From an uncultured Bergeyella sp. (lineage in GTDB: Bacteria > Bacteroidota > Bacteroidia > Flavobacteriales > Weeksellaceae): a DNA stretch of 20,750 nucleotides. The position numbers and the translations under genes were made by a program. How positions within the stretch are numbered: the stretch's first letter is position 1; the number at the start of each line of letters is the position of its first letter. Below, in pieces: positions 7,050 through 13,997 of this stretch. Below the pieces are notes generated by a model, which worked only from the letters and a program-made list of their open reading frames with translations, did not search any database and was not told where the DNA came from. The stretch lies in the NCBI GenBank assembly GCA_916710115.1, contig CAKAOY010000008.1:1-20750 (forward strand). Direction: 5' to 3'.

Positions 7050-7943
7050 TTATTCGTTAGCCCAATGTGCTTCTGTTCCTTGTGGTGCTGCGCCACCTTC
7101 TTTTTCTGTGATAGGTGCTTGTTCTTGGTTGATGTGATATACAAAAGCTGCAACATTTTGGATATCTTTTCCTGTAAGCACTCCATTTTTACCGAAGGCC
7201 TGCATTGCAGGATTATTTGGCGAACCATTTTCTACTACATGGTAGATATTTTTGAATAATGTTTTCTCAGGCTGGTTTATCCAGAATTTATCAGTTAGGT
7301 TAGGACCGATACCTCCTTTCCCCCCGTCCATATGACAAGAAACGCAGTTGGATTGGAAAACTTCTTTTCCTGCCTCTACATTATCTTGGGAGTATTTTGC
7401 AGTTTCTATTGTTACAATATTTTTAGGATCAGCTTCGTAGGCGGCTACACTTACGAGTTCTTTCTTATATTCTTCATCGTATTCCTTGTCTGCATTAGCA
7501 AAATCAGCTATTCCTCCGAAATAGAATATAATATACACTACGCAATATACGATACCAATCCAAAATAGTCCTAGCCACCATTTTGGTAATTGATTGTCAA
7601 GCTCCATAATACCATCAAATCCGTGGTCAATGAGGATTTCTTTTTCTTCCTCAGCAGATTGGGATTTGAATGCGGATTTATACATTCTTGTCAAGAAAGG
7701 TATATTTTTCTCTGCGAGATAAGCTTTTATTTCTTCTTCGGAGAGTTTTTCTAATTTTTCTTTTTCAATACTATTTCCGATGATGGTGTGGTTGATGATG
7801 GTCACCACAATCCCTAAAATAGCTGTACCTATGAAATATGGAGTAATTAGGAGAGAATTGTTTTGGATAATCATAAAGAATATCATATAGATGAGTACCA
7901 AAACAATGATTATATTGATAAACAATGGTGTTCTTTGTTTCAT
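7050..7943 (-). CDS. ccoP: cbb3-type cytochrome c oxidase subunit III (CcoP), one-heme form
   Basis: CcoP is the membrane-anchored cytochrome c subunit that passes electrons to the CcoNO core. This 297-residue form begins with two hydrophobic helices (about 8-26 and 31-50), then a cytoplasmic Lys/Glu-rich linker. The typical CcoP anchor follows: DHGFDGIMELDNQLPKWW, then a helix at about 124-144. The periplasmic cytochrome domain has one heme c site, CVSCH at residues 200-204, with probable axial Met247 in PAMQAFG. Proteobacterial CcoP carries two CXXCH sites; the single site and the two additional N-terminal helices are usual in Bacteroidota. The C-terminus is Glu/Gly/Ala-rich. It follows ccoQ by 29 bases and is followed by a strong hairpin that probably ends or weakens the transcript. 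Confidence 0.95.
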   Translation of the reverse strand: MKQRTPLFINIIIVLVLIYMIFFMIIQNNSLLITPYFIGTAILGIVVTIINHTIIGNSIEKEKLEKLSEEEIKAYLAEKNIPFLTRMYKSAFKSQSAEEEKEILIDHGFDGIMELDNQLPKWWLGLFWIGIVYCVVYIIFYFGGIADFANADKEYDEEYKKELVSVAAYEADPKNIVTIETAKYSQDNVEAGKEVFQSNCVSCHMDGGKGGIGPNLTDKFWINQPEKTLFKNIYHVVENGSPNNPAMQAFGKNGVLTGKDIQNVAAFVYHINQEQAPITEKEGGAAPQGTEAHWANE

Positions 7944-7972
7944 TAGAATAATTTTTAGATAAATATTAAAAC

Positions 7973-8146
7973 TTAATCATCGCCTAATGGGGCTTTTTGT
8001 TCTTCCTCGTAGAATTTTTTTGGACGAGACATCACATAGCCTACTAAACCTAAGAATATTAAGATGAATAGCACCATTGCTACTGTCTGAAAAATCCCAG
8101 TGTATTCTCCATTGGAGATAATATCTTTAAAACTTTGAGGAATCAT
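7973..8146 (-). CDS. ccoQ: cbb3 oxidase small subunit CcoQ/FixQ
   Basis: A 57-codon frame starting at ATG 8146 and ending in TAA at 7973 encodes a single-helix protein. It has an amphipathic N-terminus (MIPQSFKDIISNGEYTG), a hydrophobic helix at about residues 18-39, then SRPKKFYEEEQ and an acidic end. The helix followed by a short basic motif and Tyr/Glu-rich tail is the standard CcoQ layout; CcoQ stabilises the CcoP association with the core enzyme. Position between ccoNO and ccoP (29 bases upstream of ccoP) is the canonical one. It is short enough to be skipped by length-filtered gene finders. The sequence is poorly conserved in general, so the call rests on topology plus context. Confidence 0.9.
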   Translation of the reverse strand: MIPQSFKDIISNGEYTGIFQTVAMVLFILIFLGLVGYVMSRPKKFYEEEQKAPLGDD

Positions 8147-8167
8147 TTTTAGTAAGTTTTATTAAAC

Positions 8168-8219
8168 ATTGGATTTCAAGGAATTAGACAATTTCTATAT
8201 TATCCAATTCCTTAACCAA
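8168..8219 (-). other. imperfect hairpin between ccoNO and ccoQ
   Basis: AAGGAATT (8178-8185) and AATTCCTT (8206-8213) are perfect complements, extended inward by two more pairs after one mismatch. They are bracketed by an outer ATTGG/CCAAT pair (8168-8172, 8215-8219). The structure fills the 80-base gap between the ccoNO stop and the ccoQ start. No uninterrupted U-tract follows on the minus strand, so a full terminator is unlikely; an mRNA processing or stability element is more plausible. Confidence 0.4.
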
Positions 8220-8226
8220 TATTGAT

Positions 8227-10512
8227 TTAGTTACTTGCCGTTTTAGCTTCGGTTGTTTTTATGTCTGTACCTAATCTTTGCAGATAAGCAATAAGTGCAG
8301 TAATCTCTCTCTGTTCAAGAGGAATAAAGTTAGCTCCTTTTCTTGCTTTTTCAGCCTCTAAGGCCTTTTTGATATCAGGTGCCTCGTTATAGATGTCTTT
8401 TACGATTTTCGCTGCTTGGTCATTTGCCCAAGTATTTGCAGAGTCTATCTCGGCATCTGTGTAAGGAACATCATAGACATTTTTCATAAATCTGATTTTG
8501 TCTTGAGTTAGACTTCTGTCAAGTTTATTAGCAATTAACCATGGGTAACGAGGCATTATAGAACCAGCCGATGTAGAACGAGGGTTATACATATGTTTGA
8601 AATGCCAAGAACTTGGATTTTTGCCTCCCTGTCTATGCAAGTCTGGTCCAGTTCTTTTAGACCCCCAAAGGAAAGGTCTATCATATACGAATTCGCCTGC
8701 CTTAGAGTATTGACCATTTTTACCATTAAATCTCACAACTTCATCACGGAACGGACGAATCATTTGAGAGTGGCAGGCGTTACATCCCTCACGAATATAG
8801 AGGTCTCTACCTTCCAATTCAAGAGGTGTATAAGGTTTCACAGAAGTGATAGTAGGTACATTCTCTTTCACGAGAAGTGTAGGTATAATCTGTATCATAC
8901 CACCGATAGCTAAAGCTACGAAAGATAAGATACTGAAAATAAGAGGTGTTCTCTCCAACCAAAGGTGGTACCCTTCGGAAGATTTTCTATTTTTAGTAAT
9001 TTTGGCTAATGCTGGTGCCTCAGCAGGTACATCTTTTTGGAAAGAACCCGCTCTCACTGTAGCTACTACATTTATTACCATCAAAATAGCACCGAATATA
9101 TATAGCACCCCACCGAAGAATCTCATATAGTAGTAAGGAATAATAGCTTCTACGGTATCCAACCAGTTTTTCCAAATTAAAGTTCCATCAGGGTTGAATT
9201 GTTTCCACATTAGTCCTTGGGTAAAGCCAGCAATATACAGCGGAATTGCATAGAAAATAATACCCATCGTACCTAACCAGAAATGCCAATTAGCCATTTT
9301 TGTAGAATACAATTTCGTTCTCCAAAGGATAGGAACGAGATAATAAATCATACCAAAAGCAATAAATCCATTCCATCCTAATGCACCCAAATGTACGTGT
9401 CCGATAATCCAGTCGGTATAGTGCCCAATTTTATTTAATGTTTTTGTAGCTAATATAGGTCCTTCAAAAGTTGCCATACCATAGCAAGTAATAGCTACCA
9501 CAAAGAATTTTAAGATAGGATTTTCTCTTACTTTATCCCAAGCACCTCTTAGCGTAAGAAGTCCATTAAGCATACCGCCCCAAGACGGAGCTATTAGCAT
9601 CACAGAGAACCCTGTTCCTAATGCTTGTACCCAACCTGGAAGAGCTGTATATTGTAAGTGGTGGGGTCCTGCCCAAATGTATATAAATATTAATGACCAA
9701 AAGTGAATGATAGAAAGTTTGTATGAGAATACAGGTCTATCAGCAGCTTTTGGTACAAAATAATACATCAACCCAAGAATAGGCGTAGTAAGGAAAAATG
9801 CTACAGCATTATGCCCATACCACCACTGAACTAGGGCATCTTTTACCCCCGCATAAGCAGAGTAAGATTTCCAACCAGTGAATGAGAGAGGTACTTCTAA
9901 GTTGTTGAAAATATGCAACATGGCAACCGCAATCCAAGTGCCTATGTAGAACCAAATAGCAACATATAAGTGTCTTACTCTTCGTTTTGCAATTGTTCCA
10001 AACATATTAATACCAAAAATTACCCAAGAAAAAGTAATTAAAATATCAATAGGCCATTCGTGTTCCGCATATTCCTTAGAGGTATTGATACCCATCAAAA
10101 AGGTAATTACCACGGAAACAATCATTATTTGCCAACTCCAAAAATGTACCCAAGAAAGGGTATCGCTGAATAATCTCGTCTTCAAGAGTCTTTGCATAGA
10201 GTAGTATGCACCAGCAAAAATACAGTTCCCTACAAATGCAAAGATTACTGCAGAAGTGTGTAGCATTCTAATTCTACCAAATCCAAAAGCTCCTTGAGAA
10301 TTAATGAGCCCCTGAATACCTTCTGAGCCAATTACTCTCAAACTCTTGATTGTTGGGTCATCTGTTCCAAAGAAAAACTCTGGCAACTCTGGATAAAAAA
10401 GCATCAATGCGGCTGTAAGTCCAAGCAAAAATCCTACCACACCAAATACGATGGTGGCCCATAGAAACGCTCGAACAATACTGTTGTCGTAACTAAACTT
10501 TTGTACTTCCAT
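8227..10512 (-). CDS. ccoNO: fused cbb3 cytochrome c oxidase subunits I and II (CcoN-CcoO)
   Basis: Catalytic core of the high-affinity cbb3 terminal oxidase, which reduces O2 to water and pumps protons in the inner membrane. Residues from about 15 to 490 are the multi-helix CcoN heme-copper subunit. It shows GHNAV (CuB ligand His234), the CuB pair His284-His285 in AGPHHLQY, and GHVHLG (His372, His374) for the hemes b3 and b. After a linker and one helix (about 525-545) comes CcoO with heme c motif CNACH at 577-581 and axial Met653 in IMPRYPWL. Separate genes encode CcoN and CcoO in Proteobacteria; the fusion is characteristic of Bacteroidota. An upstream TTG at 10557 would overlap ccoS, so ATG 10512, 10 bases after the ccoS stop, was chosen (761 residues). 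The active-site ligands named are all intact. Confidence 0.96.
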   Translation of the reverse strand: MEVQKFSYDNSIVRAFLWATIVFGVVGFLLGLTAALMLFYPELPEFFFGTDDPTIKSLRVIGSEGIQGLINSQGAFGFGRIRMLHTSAVIFAFVGNCIFAGAYYSMQRLLKTRLFSDTLSWVHFWSWQIMIVSVVITFLMGINTSKEYAEHEWPIDILITFSWVIFGINMFGTIAKRRVRHLYVAIWFYIGTWIAVAMLHIFNNLEVPLSFTGWKSYSAYAGVKDALVQWWYGHNAVAFFLTTPILGLMYYFVPKAADRPVFSYKLSIIHFWSLIFIYIWAGPHHLQYTALPGWVQALGTGFSVMLIAPSWGGMLNGLLTLRGAWDKVRENPILKFFVVAITCYGMATFEGPILATKTLNKIGHYTDWIIGHVHLGALGWNGFIAFGMIYYLVPILWRTKLYSTKMANWHFWLGTMGIIFYAIPLYIAGFTQGLMWKQFNPDGTLIWKNWLDTVEAIIPYYYMRFFGGVLYIFGAILMVINVVATVRAGSFQKDVPAEAPALAKITKNRKSSEGYHLWLERTPLIFSILSFVALAIGGMIQIIPTLLVKENVPTITSVKPYTPLELEGRDLYIREGCNACHSQMIRPFRDEVVRFNGKNGQYSKAGEFVYDRPFLWGSKRTGPDLHRQGGKNPSSWHFKHMYNPRSTSAGSIMPRYPWLIANKLDRSLTQDKIRFMKNVYDVPYTDAEIDSANTWANDQAAKIVKDIYNEAPDIKKALEAEKARKGANFIPLEQREITALIAYLQRLGTDIKTTEAKTASN

Positions 10513-10522
10513 ATATTTCAAA

Positions 10523-10726
10523 TTATCTTTTATTTTCAGAATCGTTTCCGTTATCAATATTCTCAGGATTTGTATTCTCTCGTTTTATCCCATCATCATA
10601 AAGTATCCGAACTGCAGGAGATTCATCGTCGTCAAATTGTCCTTTTTTCACATTGATAATGAATACAATAAGAAAAACTAACCCTAGCGAGATACTACAA
10701 ATTATCATTAAATACAAAATATCCAT
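10523..10726 (-). CDS. ccoS: cbb3-type cytochrome oxidase assembly protein CcoS
   Basis: Small membrane protein of 67 residues required for cofactor insertion (heme b, CuB) into the cbb3 oxidase. It has one N-terminal helix (about residues 3-26) followed by the family signature KKGQFDDDESPAVRILYDD, where GQFDD and the Ile-Leu after the basic residue are diagnostic. The tail is Asn/Glu/Asp-rich. The start ATG is at 10726; the stop lies 10 bases before the ccoNO ATG, so the two are co-translated or at least co-transcribed. It is the first gene of the minus-strand cco transcript, with a candidate promoter just upstream. In related genomes a copper ATPase gene (ccoI) often precedes it, but none is found here. 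Confidence 0.93.
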   Translation of the reverse strand: MDILYLMIICSISLGLVFLIVFIINVKKGQFDDDESPAVRILYDDGIKRENTNPENIDNGNDSENKR

Positions 10727-10750
10727 AAGTGATATTTATTTTTTCAATTA

Positions 10751-10758
10751 CAAAATTA
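10751..10758 (-). promoter_or_regulatory. -7 promoter element for the ccoS-ccoNO-ccoQ-ccoP transcript
   Basis: TAATTTTG read on the minus strand matches TAnnTTTG exactly and lies 24 bases upstream of the ccoS ATG, leaving a predicted leader of roughly 17 bases. No convincing -33 TTG is found 17-23 bases further upstream, which would fit a promoter that depends on an activator. The surroundings are so AT-rich that a chance match is possible. Confidence 0.5.
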
Positions 10759-11064
10759 ACAATAAATATATTAATTATACTAAAATTTTCTTAAAATGAT
10801 TATTTAAAATAACTATTAGTAATATAGTTTTTAACTATTAACGAGTAAAAAATCAAAAAGATAAAAATTATCAAAAAAATAATTTAAATAATGGATAATA
10901 AAATAAAGTTAATTTTTTATAATTACTATCAATTTAATTATTTGACAATGTTATTTTTTAATATTATTTTTTTTATTAAAACACATTATAAATAATTAGT
11001 AATGTGGAAAACTTAGAAATAGAAATTAAGGGGAAAACAAAAGAATAAATTTAGATAGATTCTA

Positions 11065-11097
11065 TTTGATTTTTTAAGTCTAAAATGAGTATATTTG
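11065..11097 (+). promoter_or_regulatory. promoter of the Crp/Fnr-family regulator gene
   Basis: TTTG at 11065-11068 (-33) and TATATTTG at 11090-11097 (-7, exact TAnnTTTG) are separated by 21 bases, within the 17-23 range usual for the Bacteroidota primary sigma factor. Transcription would begin near 11104, leaving about 10 bases before ATG 11114. This is the best complete promoter in the window. Confidence 0.78.
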
Positions 11098-11113
11098 TAG
11101 AAAATATTTGACT

Positions 11114-11824
11114 ATGACAATGGAAATAGATTTGATTATTGAGAAGAAATTGCAGGAGGCTTTTGATATTTCCGAGCTCAAAAAAAGATTACCAAAAGAG
11201 GATTTTGAGAGAATCATTAAGGCTGAACAAAAAATTATTTTTAAAAAAGGAGATGTGCTCTTTGGGAATGAAGAACGTTCTAAGGGTGTATATGTAGTGG
11301 AAAAAGGAATGATAAAACTCTCAAAATTAGGTGTTTTTGGGAAAGAACAGATTCTGAGATTCATCAAAGAAGGGGACTTGATAGGGTATCGTTCCTTGTT
11401 GTGTAGTGAAAATTTGAAGGCCAAAGCAGAGGCAATGACTGATGTGGAGACGACTTTTATCCCTGCTGATATCTTCCTTTATTTGGTAGAAAGAGACTCA
11501 AAATTGTCATATGCATTGCTCCAAAAATTTGCTTACGAGTTAGGGGAATCCTCAAATAGAATTACACTATTAGCCCAAAAAACTGTGAGAGAGCGATTAG
11601 CAGAGATATTTTTAATTTTAGAAAGACGATTGGGAAAGGATGCCGAAGGGTACATTAATATAACCCTTACGAGAGAGGAAATTGCTAATCTTATTGGCAC
11701 TGCTACAGAGTCTGCTATCCGTCTTATTTCGGAATTTAAAAATGATAATCTCATATCGGTAGATGGGAGGAATATTAAGATTATCAACCATGATAAGTTG
11801 ATGAAGTTAGGAAATTGTTGTTAG
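11114..11824 (+). CDS. Crp/Fnr-family transcriptional regulator
   Basis: DNA-binding regulator of 236 residues (234 if ATG 11120 is used). The cyclic-nucleotide-binding-like beta barrel (about residues 25-125) includes FKKGDVLF, GVYVVEKGMIKL and FIKEGDLIGY. A long dimerisation helix follows (about 128-168), then a winged helix-turn-helix at about 180-232 with recognition segment LTREEIANLIGTATESAIR; Glu and Arg there match the base-contacting pair of the Crp/Fnr family. No N-terminal cysteine cluster exists: the only cysteines are one in LLCSEN and the final two residues, so an Fnr-type 4Fe-4S oxygen sensor is not indicated. The TTG at 11108 extends the frame slightly but ATG 11114 is preferred. 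It is divergent from the cco genes, making it a candidate regulator of them; this is inferred from position only. Confidence 0.88.
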   Translation: MTMEIDLIIEKKLQEAFDISELKKRLPKEDFERIIKAEQKIIFKKGDVLFGNEERSKGVYVVEKGMIKLSKLGVFGKEQILRFIKEGDLIGYRSLLCSENLKAKAEAMTDVETTFIPADIFLYLVERDSKLSYALLQKFAYELGESSNRITLLAQKTVRERLAEIFLILERRLGKDAEGYINITLTREEIANLIGTATESAIRLISEFKNDNLISVDGRNIKIINHDKLMKLGNCC

Positions 11825-11853
11825 ATTTTAATTATACTGTTCTTTTTATACGG

Positions 11854-11891
11854 AGAAGTCTGGATTAATAAATCTGGACTTCTTTATTTAT
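11854..11891 (+). terminator. intrinsic terminator of the Crp/Fnr gene
   Basis: AGAAGTCTGGATT (11854-11866) pairs with AATCTGGACTTCT (11871-11883) through a 13-pair stem containing two G-U pairs, loop AATA, followed by a T-rich tail to about 11891. It begins 30 bases after the regulator stop codon and separates it from panB. Confidence 0.85.
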
Positions 11892-11894
11892 TCG

Positions 11895-11902
11895 TATCTT
11901 TG
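11895..11902 (+). promoter_or_regulatory. -7 promoter element of the panB transcript
   Basis: TATCTTTG matches TAnnTTTG exactly and is identical, including the following C, to both -7 elements of the bidirectional promoter near 3440. It sits 23 bases upstream of the panB ATG, directly after the terminator of the preceding gene. The -33 region overlaps the terminator stem and contains no TTG. Confidence 0.7.
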
Positions 11903-11925
11903 CACGAATTAAAAAAAATGAAAAA

Positions 11926-12744
11926 ATGGCTGAATATCTATCAGCGGTGAAAAAAATAACCACCGAAACATTAAGAAAAATGAAGCTAAATCGTGAGAAA
12001 ATCACGATGCTCACAGCATATGATTATACAACTGCCAAAATGGTAGATGAGGGAGGGGTGGATGTTATTCTCGTAGGAGATTCGGCTGCAAATGTGATGG
12101 CAGGATTCGAGACTACACTACCGATTACTCTTGACCAAATGATATATCACACGCAGTCGGTTACTAGAGCTGTAAGGAGAGCTTTGGTGGTTGCAGATTT
12201 ACCTTTTGGGACATATCAATCAAATGCTGATAAGGCATTAGATTCAGCGGTAAGGATGATGAAGGAAGGTGGAGCATCAGCTATAAAAATGGAAGGTGGT
12301 ATCGAAATAGCAGATTCTGTAAAGAAAATTATTTCTGCGGGAATTCCCATAGTGGGACACTTGGGATTGACTCCTCAGTCGGTGCATCAGTTTGGAGGTT
12401 ATGGATTAAGAGCCAAAGGGGAAGAAGAGGCAGAGAAACTATGGGAAGATGCCAAATTGTTAGAAAAACTTGGTTGTTTTGCATTGGTTTTAGAGAAAAT
12501 TCCATCAGAATTAGCCCGAAAAGTTAGTGAAAAACTTAGCATTCCAACCATCGGTATCGGTGCAGGAGTTGGTTGTGATGGACAGGTTCTTGTTTATCAA
12601 GATATGGTAGGAATGAATAATGGTGTTTTGCCAAAATTCGTCCGAAAATATATAGACTTACATTCGAAAATAACTGATGCCATTTCCGAATATGTAAAAG
12701 ATGTCAAAGAAATGAATTTCCCTAATGAAAAGGAAAGTTATTAA
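11926..12744 (+). CDS. panB: 3-methyl-2-oxobutanoate hydroxymethyltransferase (PanB)
   Basis: PanB transfers a hydroxymethyl group from 5,10-methylenetetrahydrofolate to alpha-ketoisovalerate, giving ketopantoate, the first step of pantothenate and coenzyme A synthesis. The 272-residue TIM-barrel protein shows the metal-binding aspartates Asp52 in VGDS and Asp91 in VVADLPFG, Lys121 in AIKMEGG, the GHLGLTPQSV segment at 144-153 and the catalytic base Glu190 in LVLEKIP. It also has the conserved IPTIGIGAGVGCDGQVLVYQD stretch. Length is normal. A slightly earlier ATG at 11918 is in another frame and ends after a few codons, so 11926 is the start. The gene has its own promoter and is followed after 25 bases by a pseudouridine synthase gene, probably on the same transcript. 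The other pantothenate genes are not in the window. Confidence 0.96.
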   Translation: MAEYLSAVKKITTETLRKMKLNREKITMLTAYDYTTAKMVDEGGVDVILVGDSAANVMAGFETTLPITLDQMIYHTQSVTRAVRRALVVADLPFGTYQSNADKALDSAVRMMKEGGASAIKMEGGIEIADSVKKIISAGIPIVGHLGLTPQSVHQFGGYGLRAKGEEEAEKLWEDAKLLEKLGCFALVLEKIPSELARKVSEKLSIPTIGIGAGVGCDGQVLVYQDMVGMNNGVLPKFVRKYIDLHSKITDAISEYVKDVKEMNFPNEKESY

Positions 12745-12769
12745 CACTAAAAAAACACTGTGAAGTAAA

Positions 12770-13450
12770 ATGATAGAGCAGCAGATTTTATACGAAGACA
12801 ACCATTTACTAATCATTAATAAAAATGTAGGGCAGTTGGTTCAAGGTGATAAAACTGGTGATGAATCCCTCTTAGATACGATAAAGAATTATATAAAAAT
12901 ACGCGATCACAAGGCTGGAAATGTTTTCTTGGGGCTGGTGCATCGTATCGATAGACCAACATCGGGACTCGTGATTTATGCCAAAACCTCCAAAGCTCTT
13001 TCTCGGCTCACGCAAATGGTGAAAAATCGTGAGATTAAAAAGACCTATTGGGCAGTAGTACCAAAGGAAATAGTGCCTCAGTCCCAGAGATTGGTGCATT
13101 ATCTCAAAAAAAATGAAAAGAATAATAAAGCTATCATTTTTACTAAACCGACCGACGGAGCCAAAGAAAGTATTTTGACTTACCAAATTATCAAAATGCT
13201 GGATAATTATCAACTATTAGAAGTGGATTTGGAAACAGGGCGACATCATCAAATACGAGCTCAACTTTCTAAAATAGGGATACCAATCAAAGGTGACCTG
13301 AAATATGGTTCGCCACGTTCTAATGCTAATGGAGGAATATCACTTCACGCACGAAAATTGGAGTTTATCCATCCTGTAACCAAAGAGAGTATAAGTATTA
13401 CGGCTCCGATACCCCAAACGGATTCTATTTGGAGAGCATGTGGTGATTAA
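12770..13450 (+). CDS. RluA-family RNA pseudouridine synthase
   Basis: Isomerises uridine to pseudouridine in rRNA or tRNA in the cytoplasm. The catalytic motif HRIDRPTSGLVIYAKT places the nucleophilic aspartate at residue 61, followed by the expected KTYWAVV strand and the RNA-binding GRHHQIRAQL motif near residue 155. The 226-residue protein consists of the catalytic domain only; the N-terminal S4 RNA-binding domain of RluC/RluD is missing, as in RluA/TruC-type enzymes. Which uridine it modifies cannot be told from the sequence. ATG at 12770 follows panB by 25 bases and no terminator intervenes, so co-transcription is likely, although no functional link to pantothenate synthesis is apparent. 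Confidence 0.92.
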   Translation: MIEQQILYEDNHLLIINKNVGQLVQGDKTGDESLLDTIKNYIKIRDHKAGNVFLGLVHRIDRPTSGLVIYAKTSKALSRLTQMVKNREIKKTYWAVVPKEIVPQSQRLVHYLKKNEKNNKAIIFTKPTDGAKESILTYQIIKMLDNYQLLEVDLETGRHHQIRAQLSKIGIPIKGDLKYGSPRSNANGGISLHARKLEFIHPVTKESISITAPIPQTDSIWRACGD

Positions 13451-13469
13451 TAAATAATTATTATAAGAA

Positions 13470-13949
13470 ATGAAAAAAATTATATGGTTCATCGCAATTT
13501 TCATAATGGGGCAATATGTGATGGCTCAGCAAAAATTTACGACTCATAAAATAATTTCTATCGGGTATCAGTATCAAAATCAGAGTTTTGCAGAGGTAGG
13601 TGGGAAATTATTATTTCTGAAAAATGACCATATCCTCTATCGAGCAGGAGCGTCGGTATTAATGGGAGCAAATCATCAGAAATTTTCCGTTATTCCTAAG
13701 CTTCAAGGGGATATTTTGGTTAATTTTGATGAAAATGTAGATATCTCACATTCAATTTACTATCTCTTGGGAGCTGATTTTACGACGAAATATTTCACTC
13801 CGAAGGTGGGGCTTAGCCTTTTTGGTATTTTAGATATTTCGGCAGGATATTCATTATTTATTGATAATGAGCTTGTTAATGGCAGAAAAATGAAAGGTAT
13901 TAATTTTAATTTAGGTCTAAATTTACCTATTTCTTTTTTTGAAAAATAA
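13470..13949 (+). CDS. small exported protein, probable outer-membrane beta-barrel
   Basis: I do not recognise a named family. The 159-residue product starts with a clear signal peptide (MKKIIWFIAIFIMGQYVMAQ, cleavage likely after VMA). The mature part consists of alternating polar/hydrophobic stretches typical of short outer-membrane beta strands, for example ISIGYQYQ, YRAGASVLMG, YYLLGADFTTKYF and GINFNLGLNLPISFF, with Gly and aromatic residues at strand ends. About eight strands could be drawn, compatible with a small eight-stranded barrel. Only 19 bases separate it from the pseudouridine synthase and 48 bases from the CoA-transferase gene, so it probably shares the panB transcript. It may be a structural or surface protein; no enzymatic motif is visible. 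Confidence 0.7.
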   Translation: MKKIIWFIAIFIMGQYVMAQQKFTTHKIISIGYQYQNQSFAEVGGKLLFLKNDHILYRAGASVLMGANHQKFSVIPKLQGDILVNFDENVDISHSIYYLLGADFTTKYFTPKVGLSLFGILDISAGYSLFIDNELVNGRKMKGINFNLGLNLPISFFEK

Positions 13950-13997
13950 ATTTTAATAATTGCAAAAAAAATAGTATTATTGCTGAAAATCTGTTAA

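Larger units (their letters stand above)
10727..11107. other. 381-base very AT-rich intergenic region between ccoS and the Crp/Fnr gene
   Basis: This is the only gap over 300 bases. It holds the divergent promoters of the cco transcript (10751-10758) and of the regulator gene (11065-11097), and otherwise long A and T runs with stop codons in all frames. I see no gene remnant, RNA gene, tandem repeat or clear palindromic TTGAT-N4-ATCAA box. A single TTTTCCACA (minus strand, 11003-11011) resembles one DnaA box. The low melting stability and poly-A/T runs suggest intrinsically curved regulatory DNA. Confidence 0.6.

Noticed and set aside
10865..10885. AAATTAT/ATAATTT inverted repeat in the ccoS-Crp/Fnr gap
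   Set aside because: The arms are A/T only in DNA of extreme AT content, where such repeats are expected by chance.
11003..11011. TTTTCCACA (minus strand) resembling a DnaA box in very AT-rich DNA, as if a replication origin
   Set aside because: Only one copy is visible, with no cluster of boxes, no dnaA/dnaN/gidA-type neighbours and no ordered 13-mers; the AT-richness is explained by a double promoter region.
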